DNA of 64,000 bases from Thermomicrobium sp. 4228-Ro (GTDB lineage Bacteria; Chloroflexota; Chloroflexia; Thermomicrobiales; Thermomicrobiaceae). A program made the position numbers and the translations under genes. Shown here one piece after another: positions 25,935 to 33,411 of this stretch (position 1 is the stretch's first letter; each line of letters opens with the position of its first letter). The notes under the pieces were generated by a model. It saw only the letters and a program-made list of their open reading frames with translations, did no database searches and had not been told where the DNA came from. Location of the stretch: contig NZ_JAPFQM010000001.1 in the NCBI RefSeq assembly GCF_026241205.1, forward strand, positions 124,001 to 188,000, given 5' to 3'.

Positions 25935-27442
25935 CGGAAGTGTCGTTCCCCGGTGAACACCATCGCGATACCAGCACGCTCCGCTGCAGCGATGACTTCG
26001 CTGTCTCTTTTCGAACCACCGGGCTGCACGATAGCCGTGATGCCTGCCGCAGCTGCAACTTCCACCCCATCCGGAAACGGGAAAAACGCATCGCTCGCGA
26101 GGACCGCGCCCCTCGCTCGGTCTCCAGCACGCCAGAGTGCGAGGCGCACGGCATCGACGCGATTAGGCTGGCCGCCACCGATCCCGACAGTCTGCTGGTC
26201 ACGGGCGATGACTACCCCATTGGAGAGAACGAAGGGAACGACGGTCCAGGCGAAGACCAAGTCCTCCCACTCGCGTTCACTGGGCTCGCGCGTGGTAACT
26301 CGACGCCAGCTTTGGGGTGCCCGACTCGGAATGTCCGGCGTCTGAACGAGAGCGACATCAGCTGTCGTTCGCCAGATGACGGGTGGTTCACACCAGGGTG
26401 GTGCGAGGACGATACGCAACGCTTTGCGTCGACGGAGCAGCGCTTCTGCTGTCGGCTCGATCGATGGCGCGATAATGATATCGAAGAGGTGCTGCGCGAG
26501 GGCTCGGGAGACCGGCTCGTCGAGATGACGGTTCAACGCGACGATGCCACCGAACGCCGAGACCGGATCCGCGTCGAACGCACGGGCAACTGCATCAGCG
26601 ATCGTCTCGCCGATTGCGGCACCACACGGAGCAGCATGTTTCACGATAACAGCTGCTGGCTGCTCGAAACGCCACACGAGTTGCCAGGCTGCAGCAGCAT
26701 CCTGAACGTTGTTGTACGATAACTCGACTTCCCCGATCGTCCGCCAGGAGCCGATTTGAGCGGGATAGCCGCGAATCCGATAGAGCGCAGCGACCTGGTG
26801 CGGATTCTCTCCATAGCGAAGCGTGCGCAGTTTCTCGAGCGGGAGGGGAAGCAGGTCGGGAAACTGGTCATGACGCAAGTAGGCAGCGATCTGCGCGTCG
26901 TAGACTGCGACGTGAGCGAATGCTTTCGCGGCCAATTCCCGACGGAACTCCAGAGGGACCACGGCTGGGCCACCGGCCGCGAGGACGGCCGCGACGCGGC
27001 CGTAGTCGTTCGGATCGACGATCGGGAGAACCCACCGGTAGTTCTTGGCTGCGGCACGCAGCAGAGTCGGCCCACCGATATCGATCAATTCGAGTGCTTC
27101 CGCTTCCGGGGTGTCAGCGTGAACGACACGATCGAACGGATACAGGTTCACGACGACGAGATCGATCGGCTGGTAGCCGAAACGTGCGAGTTGTTCCATA
27201 TGGCTCGGTTCATCGCGCCGGGCAAGAATCGCAGCGTGAACCGCCGGATGCAATGTCTTGACTCGTCCTTCGAGCAGTTCGGGAAAACCGGTGAAGTCGG
27301 CAACTTCCAGTACTGGCAAACCGTGTTCTCGCAGGAGACGCGCTGTACCACCGGTCGAAACGAGTTCGCACCCGAATTCGAGTAGCTGGCGTGCGAACTC
27401 GACGACTCCCGACTTGTCCGAGACCGAGAGGAGTGCCCTCAT
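25928..27442 (-). CDS. purH: Bifunctional AICAR transformylase / IMP cyclohydrolase
   Basis: A 504-residue PurH, catalysing the last two steps of purine synthesis: formylation of AICAR by 10-formyl-THF and ring closure to IMP. The N-terminal cyclohydrolase part shows ALLSVSDKSGVVEFARQL and ELVSTGGTARLLREHG, and the formylase part includes RYGENPHQVAALYR, IVKHAAPCGAA and VSAFGGIVALNRHLD. C-terminal landmarks include SDAFFPFPDGVEVAAAAGI and VFTGERHFRH. The ATG follows GAGGAGG, which itself overlaps the stop of the upstream HD gene. It is the last gene of a leftward run. Confidence 0.96.
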   Translation of the reverse strand: MRALLSVSDKSGVVEFARQLLEFGCELVSTGGTARLLREHGLPVLEVADFTGFPELLEGRVKTLHPAVHAAILARRDEPSHMEQLARFGYQPIDLVVVNLYPFDRVVHADTPEAEALELIDIGGPTLLRAAAKNYRWVLPIVDPNDYGRVAAVLAAGGPAVVPLEFRRELAAKAFAHVAVYDAQIAAYLRHDQFPDLLPLPLEKLRTLRYGENPHQVAALYRIRGYPAQIGSWRTIGEVELSYNNVQDAAAAWQLVWRFEQPAAVIVKHAAPCGAAIGETIADAVARAFDADPVSAFGGIVALNRHLDEPVSRALAQHLFDIIIAPSIEPTAEALLRRRKALRIVLAPPWCEPPVIWRTTADVALVQTPDIPSRAPQSWRRVTTREPSEREWEDLVFAWTVVPFVLSNGVVIARDQQTVGIGGGQPNRVDAVRLALWRAGDRARGAVLASDAFFPFPDGVEVAAAAGITAIVQPGGSKRDSEVIAAAERAGIAMVFTGERHFRH

Positions 27443-27443
27443 C

Positions 27444-28064
27444 TTACCTCCTCACATGTTCTCTGGCGTGCTCATCGACTTCCGGGAGCACCAGAACATC
27501 CTTGCCGAAGACCGCCCGGAACAAGCCTGCACGTGCCTGCGCTTTTTCCACCTCGAGTGTGGGATAGGTCTTCGAACGCGCGTGAATGGTGATGTAACCG
27601 TTATTGAACTCGACACTGACGTCTTCCACGAACTGTTGATGACTAGCATCGAGCCCTTCGGCGATCCGGAGAATCGCTGCGAGTTGTTCGACAAGTCGAC
27701 GCAAGGCATACGGCAGTCGTTGGAACTGGGGATGGCGCGGTGAGGGTTCCGCCGCTCGATGGTACCGAGCGATGTTCGCGATGGCGAGTTGCTCCGTGCG
27801 GTCGAATCCCTTCAGGGGAACAGCCATGATACGGTCAAAACTATACCGGTGGTGCTCGGCCAGCGATCGGAACTGGCCAGCATCGTGCCAGAGGGCTGCT
27901 GCGGCGAGGTAGTCGCGTCCCTCAGGCGGCAGACCGAAGCGATCACGCAGCTGATCGAAGAGCCGCAGCGCGAGGAAAGCGACGTGCTCGCTATGCTCCG
28001 GGTCCGGCGTTTCGATCGTACCGGCAGCTCGCGCTCGTTCGAGGGACGGATCGGATCGCAGCAC
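27444..28064 (-). CDS. HD-domain protein resembling the C-terminal domain of Ppx/GppA
   Basis: A 206-residue stand-alone HD-type phosphohydrolase-like protein. Putative metal residues lie in the opening HSEHVAFLALRLFDQL, in the HD pair of LAAAALWHDAGQF, and in a following HH (LAEHHRYSFDRIM) and H (IARYHRAAEPSPRH). The later helices (LVEQLAAILRIAEGLDASH) match the C-terminal part of exopolyphosphatase/guanosine pentaphosphatase, without the N-terminal actin-like domain. The substrate is unknown; a nucleotide is plausible given purH one base away. The GTG start follows GGGAGG. Confidence 0.8.
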   Translation of the reverse strand: MLRSDPSLERARAAGTIETPDPEHSEHVAFLALRLFDQLRDRFGLPPEGRDYLAAAALWHDAGQFRSLAEHHRYSFDRIMAVPLKGFDRTEQLAIANIARYHRAAEPSPRHPQFQRLPYALRRLVEQLAAILRIAEGLDASHQQFVEDVSVEFNNGYITIHARSKTYPTLEVEKAQARAGLFRAVFGKDVLVLPEVDEHAREHVRR

Positions 28065-28112
28065 TGCCCAACCTCCCGTGCTGGGGGAAGTATGCCCGAA
28101 GTCAGGGCGGGT

Positions 28113-28688
28113 TCAGAGACGATCGACGACCAGGCGGATGATCGTCCGGAGGGTCTCGATCACTCCGACGGAGCGGACAGCGACAGCAGGAAACCGGGGT
28201 GCCCGCATGGGATTGACATAGCGGTCCAAGACGGGAACCGGCAGCGCGGTTGGCAGGTCCATCTTGTTGTATTGAAGGACAAGCGGAAAATCCGTGAACC
28301 GCTTCCCTTGTTTCGCGAGATTCTGAATCAACTCGCGCAGACTTTGCAGGTTGTCAGCGAGTCGCTCTCTTTGTGCGTCGGCGACGAAGACGACTCCATC
28401 AGCGCCGCTGAGAACAGCAACGCGCGTCTGCCGGTAGAGCGTTTGCCCAGGCACGGTGTACAGCTGGAGCCGAAGGCGATACCCATGGATCGTTCCGATA
28501 TCCACGGGGAGGAAATCAAAAAACAGCGTTCGTTCCGCTTCCGTATCGATGGAAACCAGTTCGCTTCGGACGTGCGGTGGAAGCGACCGATGGATCACCT
28601 GAAGGTTCGTCGTCTTTCCAGAAAGACCAGGTCCATAGTACACAATTTTCGCGTGAATCTCGCGTGCTGCGACATCGATCAGCGCCAT
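28113..28688 (-). CDS. MglA-like small Ras-type GTPase
   Basis: A 191-residue GTPase. The P-loop is GPGLSGKTT (19-27), the switch II region is TVPGQTLYRQTR in place of the usual DxxG, as in bacterial MglA proteins, and the base-recognition motif is QYNKMDLP. MglA sets cell polarity in myxobacteria together with the roadblock protein MglB, its GTPase-activating partner. A roadblock-domain gene lies two genes upstream in the same run, with purM between. The role here is unknown. The ATG start is set by family alignment; the ribosome site is weak. Confidence 0.9.
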   Translation of the reverse strand: MALIDVAAREIHAKIVYYGPGLSGKTTNLQVIHRSLPPHVRSELVSIDTEAERTLFFDFLPVDIGTIHGYRLRLQLYTVPGQTLYRQTRVAVLSGADGVVFVADAQRERLADNLQSLRELIQNLAKQGKRFTDFPLVLQYNKMDLPTALPVPVLDRYVNPMRAPRFPAVAVRSVGVIETLRTIIRLVVDRL

Positions 28689-28739
28689 GGTCTTCGATCA
28701 CCGGGATCCTTCCGTTCGGTCAGGCCATCAGCGAACCAG

Positions 28740-29807
28740 TTACGCGACGAGGACAGTATCGTCCTGCTCCCCATAGCGCAGAACCACGCGCGGTCCATCT
28801 GCTGCGAGGACCCTTCCGAGAATCCAGCCCTCGCCGAGTCGGGATCGAAGGTCTGCGATAAAGGCCGCTTCGCCGATCACGACGAAGCCGACCCCCATAT
28901 TGAAGACGCGGAACATTTCCGCCGTGTCGATCTGCCCACGGCGTTGAATTTCGCCGAAGATTTCCGGGATTTCCCACGTCCGCGAGTCGATCTCGACTCG
29001 GCAACCAGAGGGAACGATGCGTGCGATATTCTCGACGAGGCCTCCGCCCGTAATATGGGCCATGCCGTGGAGCCCCTCGTTCCCGAGCGACTCGCGCAGA
29101 AGTGGCACGTAGCATCGGTGCGGCTGAAGCAGCAGCTCACCGAGTGGTCGGTCAGCCCAGGGCGGTATTTCCTCGAGAATCGACCGATCTCGTTCCGGAT
29201 TGCCGGTCATTCCCAGACTCGCGCGCGCCAGAGAGTACCCATTGGTGTGCAGCCCGTTGCTCGGAAGCCCGAGCACCACGTCCCCCGGGACGATACGGGA
29301 ACCGTCGACGATCCGGTCGACGGGGACGACGCCGACCATACAGCCAGCCAGATCGTACGCACCAGGGGTGTAGATGCCCGGTAGCTGTGCGGTTTCTCCA
29401 CCGATCAACGCGCAGCCCAGATCCCGACATGCCCGCGTCATGCCACGGACGAGTTCCTCGAGAACGCGGTCGTCGAGCCGGGCAGTCGCGAAGTAGTCGA
29501 GAAAGAACAGCGGAAAAGCACCGCATGCGAGCAGGTCGTTCGCACTGTGGTGGACGAGATCGATGCCGATACCTTCGTGAACCCCCCACACGTTCGCTAC
29601 CAGGATCTTTGTCCCCACACTGTCGATCGTCGCAACGAGTGCGAGCTGTCCGTCGCTTCCCGGTGCAGCGAAGACGCCACCGAATAATCCCAGGGGGCGC
29701 AGCACGTCGCGGGTAAATGTCTCCTCGACCGCCCGTGCGATGCGCGCCTTGACCGCTTCTGCGCGGGTCAAATCCACGCCAGTCCGAGCGTACGACAGCG
29801 ATTCCAC
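28740..29807 (-). CDS. purM: Phosphoribosylformylglycinamidine cyclo-ligase
   Basis: A 355-residue PurM, the ATP-dependent AIR synthetase of purine synthesis. Family motifs include SYARTGVDLTRAEAVK at the start, ATIDSVGTKILVA, HHSANDLLACGAFPLFFLDY, CALIGGETAQLPGIY and HITGGGLVENIARIV. The GTG at 29807 (after GAGGAAC) gives the family's usual length; earlier in-frame starts would run into the roadblock gene, which ends 13 bases upstream. Its neighbours are a small-GTPase pair rather than other purine genes until purH, two genes on. Confidence 0.95.
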   Translation of the reverse strand: MESLSYARTGVDLTRAEAVKARIARAVEETFTRDVLRPLGLFGGVFAAPGSDGQLALVATIDSVGTKILVANVWGVHEGIGIDLVHHSANDLLACGAFPLFFLDYFATARLDDRVLEELVRGMTRACRDLGCALIGGETAQLPGIYTPGAYDLAGCMVGVVPVDRIVDGSRIVPGDVVLGLPSNGLHTNGYSLARASLGMTGNPERDRSILEEIPPWADRPLGELLLQPHRCYVPLLRESLGNEGLHGMAHITGGGLVENIARIVPSGCRVEIDSRTWEIPEIFGEIQRRGQIDTAEMFRVFNMGVGFVVIGEAAFIADLRSRLGEGWILGRVLAADGPRVVLRYGEQDDTVLVA

Positions 29808-29820
29808 GAATCGTTCCTCG

Positions 29821-30189
29821 TCACAGTGCTCCCGAGCGTGCCAGCTGTTCGAGCTGTGGGCCGATACGACGCAGGGCAAGCCGCAAGCGTCCCAGATTCC
29901 CGCTGCCCTGTGCGACCAGGACGAGTGCCGTGTCCTGATCCAGGGGCGCGATCAAGAGCAAGTGACGGTCGAACTCGACGATCGCTTGACGCGGGGAACT
30001 ACCGAGTTCCTGCCCGAGTGCTTCCAGCATGAGCAAGCCGCTCACCGCGTTGGCGGCGATCGCCTCGCTGTCCAGTTCCGTGCCAGGTGCCGAAGCTGCT
30101 TCGACGAGGAGACCGTCGGTGGTCACCACCAGCGCGGCCTCGAGACCGTAGTCTTTCTGCAACCGCTGTACCAGTTCGCTCATCGTCAC
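29821..30189 (-). CDS. Roadblock/LC7 domain protein (MglB-like)
   Basis: A 122-residue protein with the roadblock/LC7 fold: an opening helix (SELVQRLQKDYG), the strand pair AALVVTTDGLLVEAA, a central helix (EAIAANAVSGLLMLEALGQEL), and strands AIVEFDRHLLLIAPLDQDTALVLVA in outline. MglB-type proteins dimerise and stimulate MglA-type GTPases; an MglA-like gene follows after purM. The GTG at 30189 is eight bases after GAGGAG; an ATG two codons in is the alternative. Confidence 0.85.
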   Translation of the reverse strand: MTMSELVQRLQKDYGLEAALVVTTDGLLVEAASAPGTELDSEAIAANAVSGLLMLEALGQELGSSPRQAIVEFDRHLLLIAPLDQDTALVLVAQGSGNLGRLRLALRRIGPQLEQLARSGAL

Positions 30190-30284
30190 GGGAACTGCTC
30201 CTCGCGCTGCACCGTTCGTCTGGTCCTATTATCGACCCTTTTCTGACAAAGCGCGACAGGAATTTCGTCCTGAGCGAGTATTCT

Positions 30285-31604
30285 TCAGCGATCGGCGGAC
30301 TCAGCAAGCAGATAGCGCTCCACCCGTGGCAGCAGGGAGGACGGAATACGCGCCTGGACGACGATGCCCTCTGACTGGTAACGCTGTTCTTCGATCGTGC
30401 CTCGCTCTTCGATGAGGGAGAGGATCGCTCGTTCTCGATACGGAACGAGAAGCTGCACGGCGACCGGTTTCGTAACCGCCCGCAGCGCCTCGGCAATGCG
30501 CTGGCGCAACTGCGGAAGGCCCTGACCTGTTCGTGCAGACACGAGGACCGCATTGGGCGGCAGACCGAGTTCGCCGGCGAGCCTGTCAGGAGCCAGGTCC
30601 GAGCCGAGCACGTCGATCTTGTTCAAGACGGTGATCGTCGGAAACTGCTCGGCACCCAACTCGCGCAGAACGCGGCGGACGGTTGCTGCTTGCTCGGCGG
30701 CTTTCGGGTGCGTGATATCCACGACATGCAACAGCAGGGTTGCATCGAGGATCTCCTCGAGCGTGGCGCGAAATGCTGCGACCAGTGACGTCGGCAACTT
30801 GTGGATGAAACCGACTGTGTCGGTGAGCAGAGCGACCTGTCCATCCGGTAGCTCTAGGCGCCGGGTTGTCGGATCGAGCGTCGCGAACAACTTGTCCTCG
30901 GCGAGGACGGAGGCGCCGGTCAAGGCGTTCAAGAGTGTCGACTTTCCGGCATTGGTGTACCCGACGAGCGAGACGACCGGCAGGCGCTGCTGACGGCGTC
31001 GCTGCCGGTATCGCTCGCGATGGCGGCGGACATCTTCCAGTTGCCGCCGGATCCAGGCGATCCGCTCACGCGCCCGGCGCCGATCGATTTCGAGCTGCGT
31101 TTCCCCTGGCCCGCGAAGGCCGACGCCACCGACTGCTTGTCGAGAGAGGTGGGTCCACATGCGGGTCAAGCGTGGTAGGCGGTACTCGAGTTGAGCCAGC
31201 TCGACCTGCAGCCGCCCTTCGCGCGTCTGCGCCCGACGCGCGAAGATGTCTAAGATCAACGCGGTTCGGTCCAGTACCTTGACCTGGAGAGCCTCCTCCA
31301 GGTGACGGAGTTGTGAAGGGCTGAGTTCGTCATCAGCCAGCAACACGGAAAATCCGAGACGTTCGCGAAGTGCGGATATTTCAGCAAGCTTCCCTGGTCC
31401 GACATAGTGTCGCGGATGCGGGTGTGGTAGATGCTGAACGATGGATCCGACAACCTGCAGACCGGCAGTCGCTGCGAGTTGGGCCAACTCAGTGAGAGAC
31501 GATTGGGGATCCCACCCGTCATGCCGCCAGTGTACGCAGACGAGCAGGGCGCGTTCGGTTTCAGTTGGCTGGATGAAGAGATTCGTCGCCTTCCTCCGAC
31601 TCAC
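30285..31604 (-). CDS. hflX: GTPase HflX
   Basis: A GTPase of about 439 residues that binds the 50S subunit and rescues or splits stalled ribosomes. The N-terminal HflX domain includes PRHYVGPGKLAEI and LSPSQLRHLEEAL. The linker carries GVGLRGPGETQLEIDRR, and the G domain has GYTNAGKSTLLNALTG (G1), DTVGFI (G3) and LNKIDVL (G4). The start is uncertain: no ATG lies near the conserved N-terminus, so I use the GTG at 31604. Longer versions would run into the upstream tRNA-Gln and are rejected. Confidence 0.92.
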   Translation of the reverse strand: MSRRKATNLFIQPTETERALLVCVHWRHDGWDPQSSLTELAQLAATAGLQVVGSIVQHLPHPHPRHYVGPGKLAEISALRERLGFSVLLADDELSPSQLRHLEEALQVKVLDRTALILDIFARRAQTREGRLQVELAQLEYRLPRLTRMWTHLSRQAVGGVGLRGPGETQLEIDRRRARERIAWIRRQLEDVRRHRERYRQRRRQQRLPVVSLVGYTNAGKSTLLNALTGASVLAEDKLFATLDPTTRRLELPDGQVALLTDTVGFIHKLPTSLVAAFRATLEEILDATLLLHVVDITHPKAAEQAATVRRVLRELGAEQFPTITVLNKIDVLGSDLAPDRLAGELGLPPNAVLVSARTGQGLPQLRQRIAEALRAVTKPVAVQLLVPYRERAILSLIEERGTIEEQRYQSEGIVVQARIPSSLLPRVERYLLAESADR

Positions 31605-31704
31605 GGTACGCCACTGGCTCACACAGTGCGTGGGCTGACCGCCCCAGCACAAGTGTACGCACAAAAGACGAAAAGCCACCGCCGACTGCGGCGGCAGCTT
31701 CAGG

Positions 31705-31775
31705 CTGGGGAGTAGGGATTCGAACCCCAACTAGCTGATCCAGAGTCAGCCGTCCTACCGTTAGACGACTCCCCA
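31705..31775 (-). tRNA. tRNA-Gln (anticodon CUG)
   Basis: A 71-nt cloverleaf: acceptor TGGGGAG/CTCCCCA, anticodon stem GCTGA/TCAGC around loop CTCTGGA (CUG reads CAG), T-loop TTCGAAT. CCA is not encoded. It lies about 100 bases ahead of hflX on the same strand. Confidence 0.96.
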
Positions 31776-31788
31776 ACGACCGCGATAA

Positions 31789-31818
31789 AGTGTAGTCGTC
31801 GTAGTCGATCGTTGTCAA
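31789..31818 (-). promoter_or_regulatory. Promoter of tRNA-Gln
   Basis: On the minus strand, TTGACA (31813-31818) and TACACT (31789-31794) are 18 bases apart. The -10 ends 13 bases before the tRNA. This is a strong sigma-70-type match and may also serve hflX. Confidence 0.75.
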
Positions 31819-31887
31819 GGGTTGCATCGGTTCCCCCATCTCGGTTAGCGTTGGGGCAGTGGAGGCTCTAGGATGGGAGGTGTCGTG

Positions 31888-32808
31888 ATGGGCGTTGGCT
31901 ACGATCGACCGCTGTACATCCTCGCGTTCGACCATCGGAGCTCGTTCGAGGAGATGGCCAGCAAGGCCCGTGTGCCGGAAAGCGAGCGGGACGAGAAAAT
32001 CCGGCAGGCGAAGCAGGTGATCTTCGCTGGCTTCGAGCTCGCGGTCGAGCGAGGTGCACCACGCGACGCAGCCGGTATTCTCGTGGACGAGCAATACGGG
32101 GCGGACGTCGCGCGGGTGGCTCGACAACGCGGGTATATCCTCGCGATGCCGGTCGAGAAGAGTGGCCAGAAGGTCTTCGACTTCGAGTACGGTGACCAGT
32201 TCGGCGACCACATCCTGGCGTTCGATCCCACCTTCTCCAAGGCACTCGTGCGCTACAACCCCGAAGATCCTGCCGATACCAAGCAGATCCAGCTCGAGCG
32301 TCTCAAGCGACTGCACGATTGGCTGCGTGAGCGGGATCGGAAGTTCCTCCTCGAGTTGCTCGTGCCAGCCACCAAGGCACAGCTCGAGCGGGTCGGAGGC
32401 GATAGTGAGCGCTACGACCGTGACGTGCGGCCGGACCTGACACTCCAAGCGATCGACGAATTCTATGCTGCCGGCGTGGTACCGGACGTTTGGAAGATCG
32501 AGGGCTTGGATCGTCGCGAGGACTGCGAGCGTATGGCCGCCAAGGTGCGCAGTGGTGGTCGTGACCACGTCAGCTGCGTTGTTTTGGGACGGGGAGCCGA
32601 TCCTGCTCGCGTCGATCACTGGCTCCGCATGGGCGCGGGAGTCCCGGGCTATATTGGTTTCGCAATCGGTCGCACGCTCTGGTGGGAGGGTGTACAGGGC
32701 TTCTTGAACGGAACGCTCTCCCGAGACGAGGCTGCTGACAAGATCGCAGCCAACTATTTGCGAGCGATCGACCTGTTCGTGGAGGCCTCCCGCGCAGCTG
32801 TGGCCTGA
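31888..32808 (+). CDS. DUF2090 / IolJ-like class I aldolase family protein
   Basis: A 306-residue TIM-barrel-type protein of the DUF2090 family, which also forms the C-terminal half of some 5-dehydro-2-deoxygluconokinases. Features include YILAFDHRSSFEEM, GILVDEQYGADVA, AMPVEKSGQKVFDFEYG, FLLELLVPAT and DVWKIEGLD. Some relatives act as aldolases in myo-inositol breakdown, but no iol genes are nearby, so the reaction is unknown. The ATG at 31888 lies seven bases after GGGAGG, which argues against the earlier ATG at 31873. A strong hairpin follows the gene. Confidence 0.8.
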   Translation: MGVGYDRPLYILAFDHRSSFEEMASKARVPESERDEKIRQAKQVIFAGFELAVERGAPRDAAGILVDEQYGADVARVARQRGYILAMPVEKSGQKVFDFEYGDQFGDHILAFDPTFSKALVRYNPEDPADTKQIQLERLKRLHDWLRERDRKFLLELLVPATKAQLERVGGDSERYDRDVRPDLTLQAIDEFYAAGVVPDVWKIEGLDRREDCERMAAKVRSGGRDHVSCVVLGRGADPARVDHWLRMGAGVPGYIGFAIGRTLWWEGVQGFLNGTLSRDEAADKIAANYLRAIDLFVEASRAAVA

Positions 32809-32822
32809 TGCAGCGTGGCCGC

Positions 32823-32854
32823 GACCCCCAGCGGGGTTTGTCCCGCTGGGGGTC
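32823..32854 (+). terminator. Hairpin after the DUF2090 gene
   Basis: A perfect 13-bp stem (GACCCCCAGCGGG and complement) around a GTTTGT loop begins 15 bases after the stop. There is no T-tract directly after it, but no + strand gene follows until 33412, so it probably ends the transcript. Confidence 0.7.
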
Positions 32855-32871
32855 ACTGTCTCGACAGGACG

Positions 32872-32896
32872 AAAAACCGGCTCCGCGTGGAGCCGG
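32872..32896 (-). terminator. Rho-independent terminator of the Leu-Val-Phe tRNA cluster
   Basis: Read on the minus strand, the 8-bp stem CCGGCTCC/GGAGCCGG with an ACGC loop is followed by TTTTT. It lies about 20 bases beyond the last tRNA (Phe) and is the clearest intrinsic terminator of the window. Confidence 0.85.
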
Positions 32897-32916
32897 CCAT
32901 TGTCCGTTTCTCTTCG

Positions 32917-32992
32917 TGGTGCCGAGGGGCGGGATCGAACCGCCGACACCGTGATTTTCAGTCACGTGCTCTACCAACTGAGCTACCTCGGC
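32917..32992 (-). tRNA. tRNA-Phe (anticodon GAA)
   Basis: A 76-nt cloverleaf including an encoded CCA: acceptor GCCGAGG/CCTCGGC, anticodon stem CGTGA/TCACG around loop CTGAAAA (GAA), T-loop TTCGATC. It is the last gene of the three-tRNA cluster. Confidence 0.97.
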
Positions 32993-33014
32993 TTACGCTG
33001 CCTCGCGGCATTCG

Positions 33015-33087
33015 TGGGCGATAGAGGACTCGAACCTCTGACTTCCACGGTGTAAACGTGGCGCTCTACCAGCTGAGCTAATCGCCC
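33015..33087 (-). tRNA. tRNA-Val (anticodon UAC)
   Basis: A 73-nt cloverleaf: acceptor GGGCGAT/ATCGCCC, anticodon stem CCACG/CGTGG around loop TTTACAC (UAC), T-loop TTCGAGT. CCA is not encoded, unlike its two cluster neighbours. Confidence 0.96.
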
Positions 33088-33093
33088 GCGAAG

Positions 33094-33180
33094 TGGTGCC
33101 GAGGAAGGGATTTGAACCCCCACGCCCTTTCGGGCACTACCCCCTCAAGGTAGCGCGTCTGCCTATTCCGCCACCTCGGC
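33094..33180 (-). tRNA. tRNA-Leu (anticodon GAG)
   Basis: An 87-nt class II tRNA with a long variable arm (GCCC...GGGC). Acceptor GCCGAGG/CCTCGGC, anticodon stem CTACC/GGTAG around loop TTGAGGG (GAG), T-loop TTCAAAT, CCA encoded. It is first in the cluster; its acceptor stem is identical to that of the Phe tRNA. Confidence 0.96.
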
Positions 33181-33209
33181 ACGTCCCTGCCGCCTCGGCA
33201 GCACTACAG

Positions 33210-33239
33210 AGTATAGGCAGGAGCGGCAGGCGCTGTCAA
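33210..33239 (-). promoter_or_regulatory. Promoter of the tRNA Leu-Val-Phe cluster
   Basis: On the minus strand a consensus TTGACA (33234-33239) and TATACT (33210-33215) are 18 bases apart, about 30 bases ahead of tRNA-Leu. Confidence 0.8.
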
Positions 33240-33350
33240 GGGATGGCGCCTCCCAGCCGGGGCGTGTTCGTCGGTTGCAACGGAGGAGAGCGCGATCGAC
33301 TGCGAATTCCCAACTCGACCGAGGAAGGGATCAGTCTCCAGCGCGCGTCT

Positions 33351-33393
33351 CTTGACACTGTCCAAAAAGGTGTGTACATTGGACCGTGTCAAG
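33351..33393 (+). promoter_or_regulatory. fur/perR promoter enclosed by a 15-bp inverted repeat (probable operator)
   Basis: The promoter is TTGACA (33352-33357), 17 bases, TACATT (33375-33380). Two 15-base arms, CTTGACACTGTCCAA (33351-33365) and TTGGACCGTGTCAAG (33379-33393), are reverse complements except at one position. One arm covers the -35, the other the end of the -10 and the expected start of transcription. This geometry fits an operator for repression, most simply autoregulation by the downstream Fur-family protein. Confidence 0.75.
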
Positions 33394-33411
33394 GGAAGGG
33401 CACGGCTCGCA

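Noticed and set aside
27759-29384. A 541-codon plus-strand reading frame spanning purM, the MglA-like gene and the HD gene antisense
   Set aside because: It lies opposite three genes with clear family motifs, contains no recognisable domain, and its openness follows from high GC and codon bias.
31605-31730. A longer N-terminus for HflX
   Set aside because: It would translate through the 5' leader and into tRNA-Gln, and the added residues show no HflX similarity.
31561-32949. A 462-codon minus-strand frame
   Set aside because: It covers the DUF2090 gene antisense and runs over tRNA-Gln and into tRNA-Phe, which rules it out as a protein gene.
33094-33180. CRISPR or repeat array suggested by the repeated GCCGAGG blocks
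   Set aside because: The repeats are the matching acceptor stems of tRNA-Leu and tRNA-Phe; there is no repeat-spacer pattern anywhere in the window.
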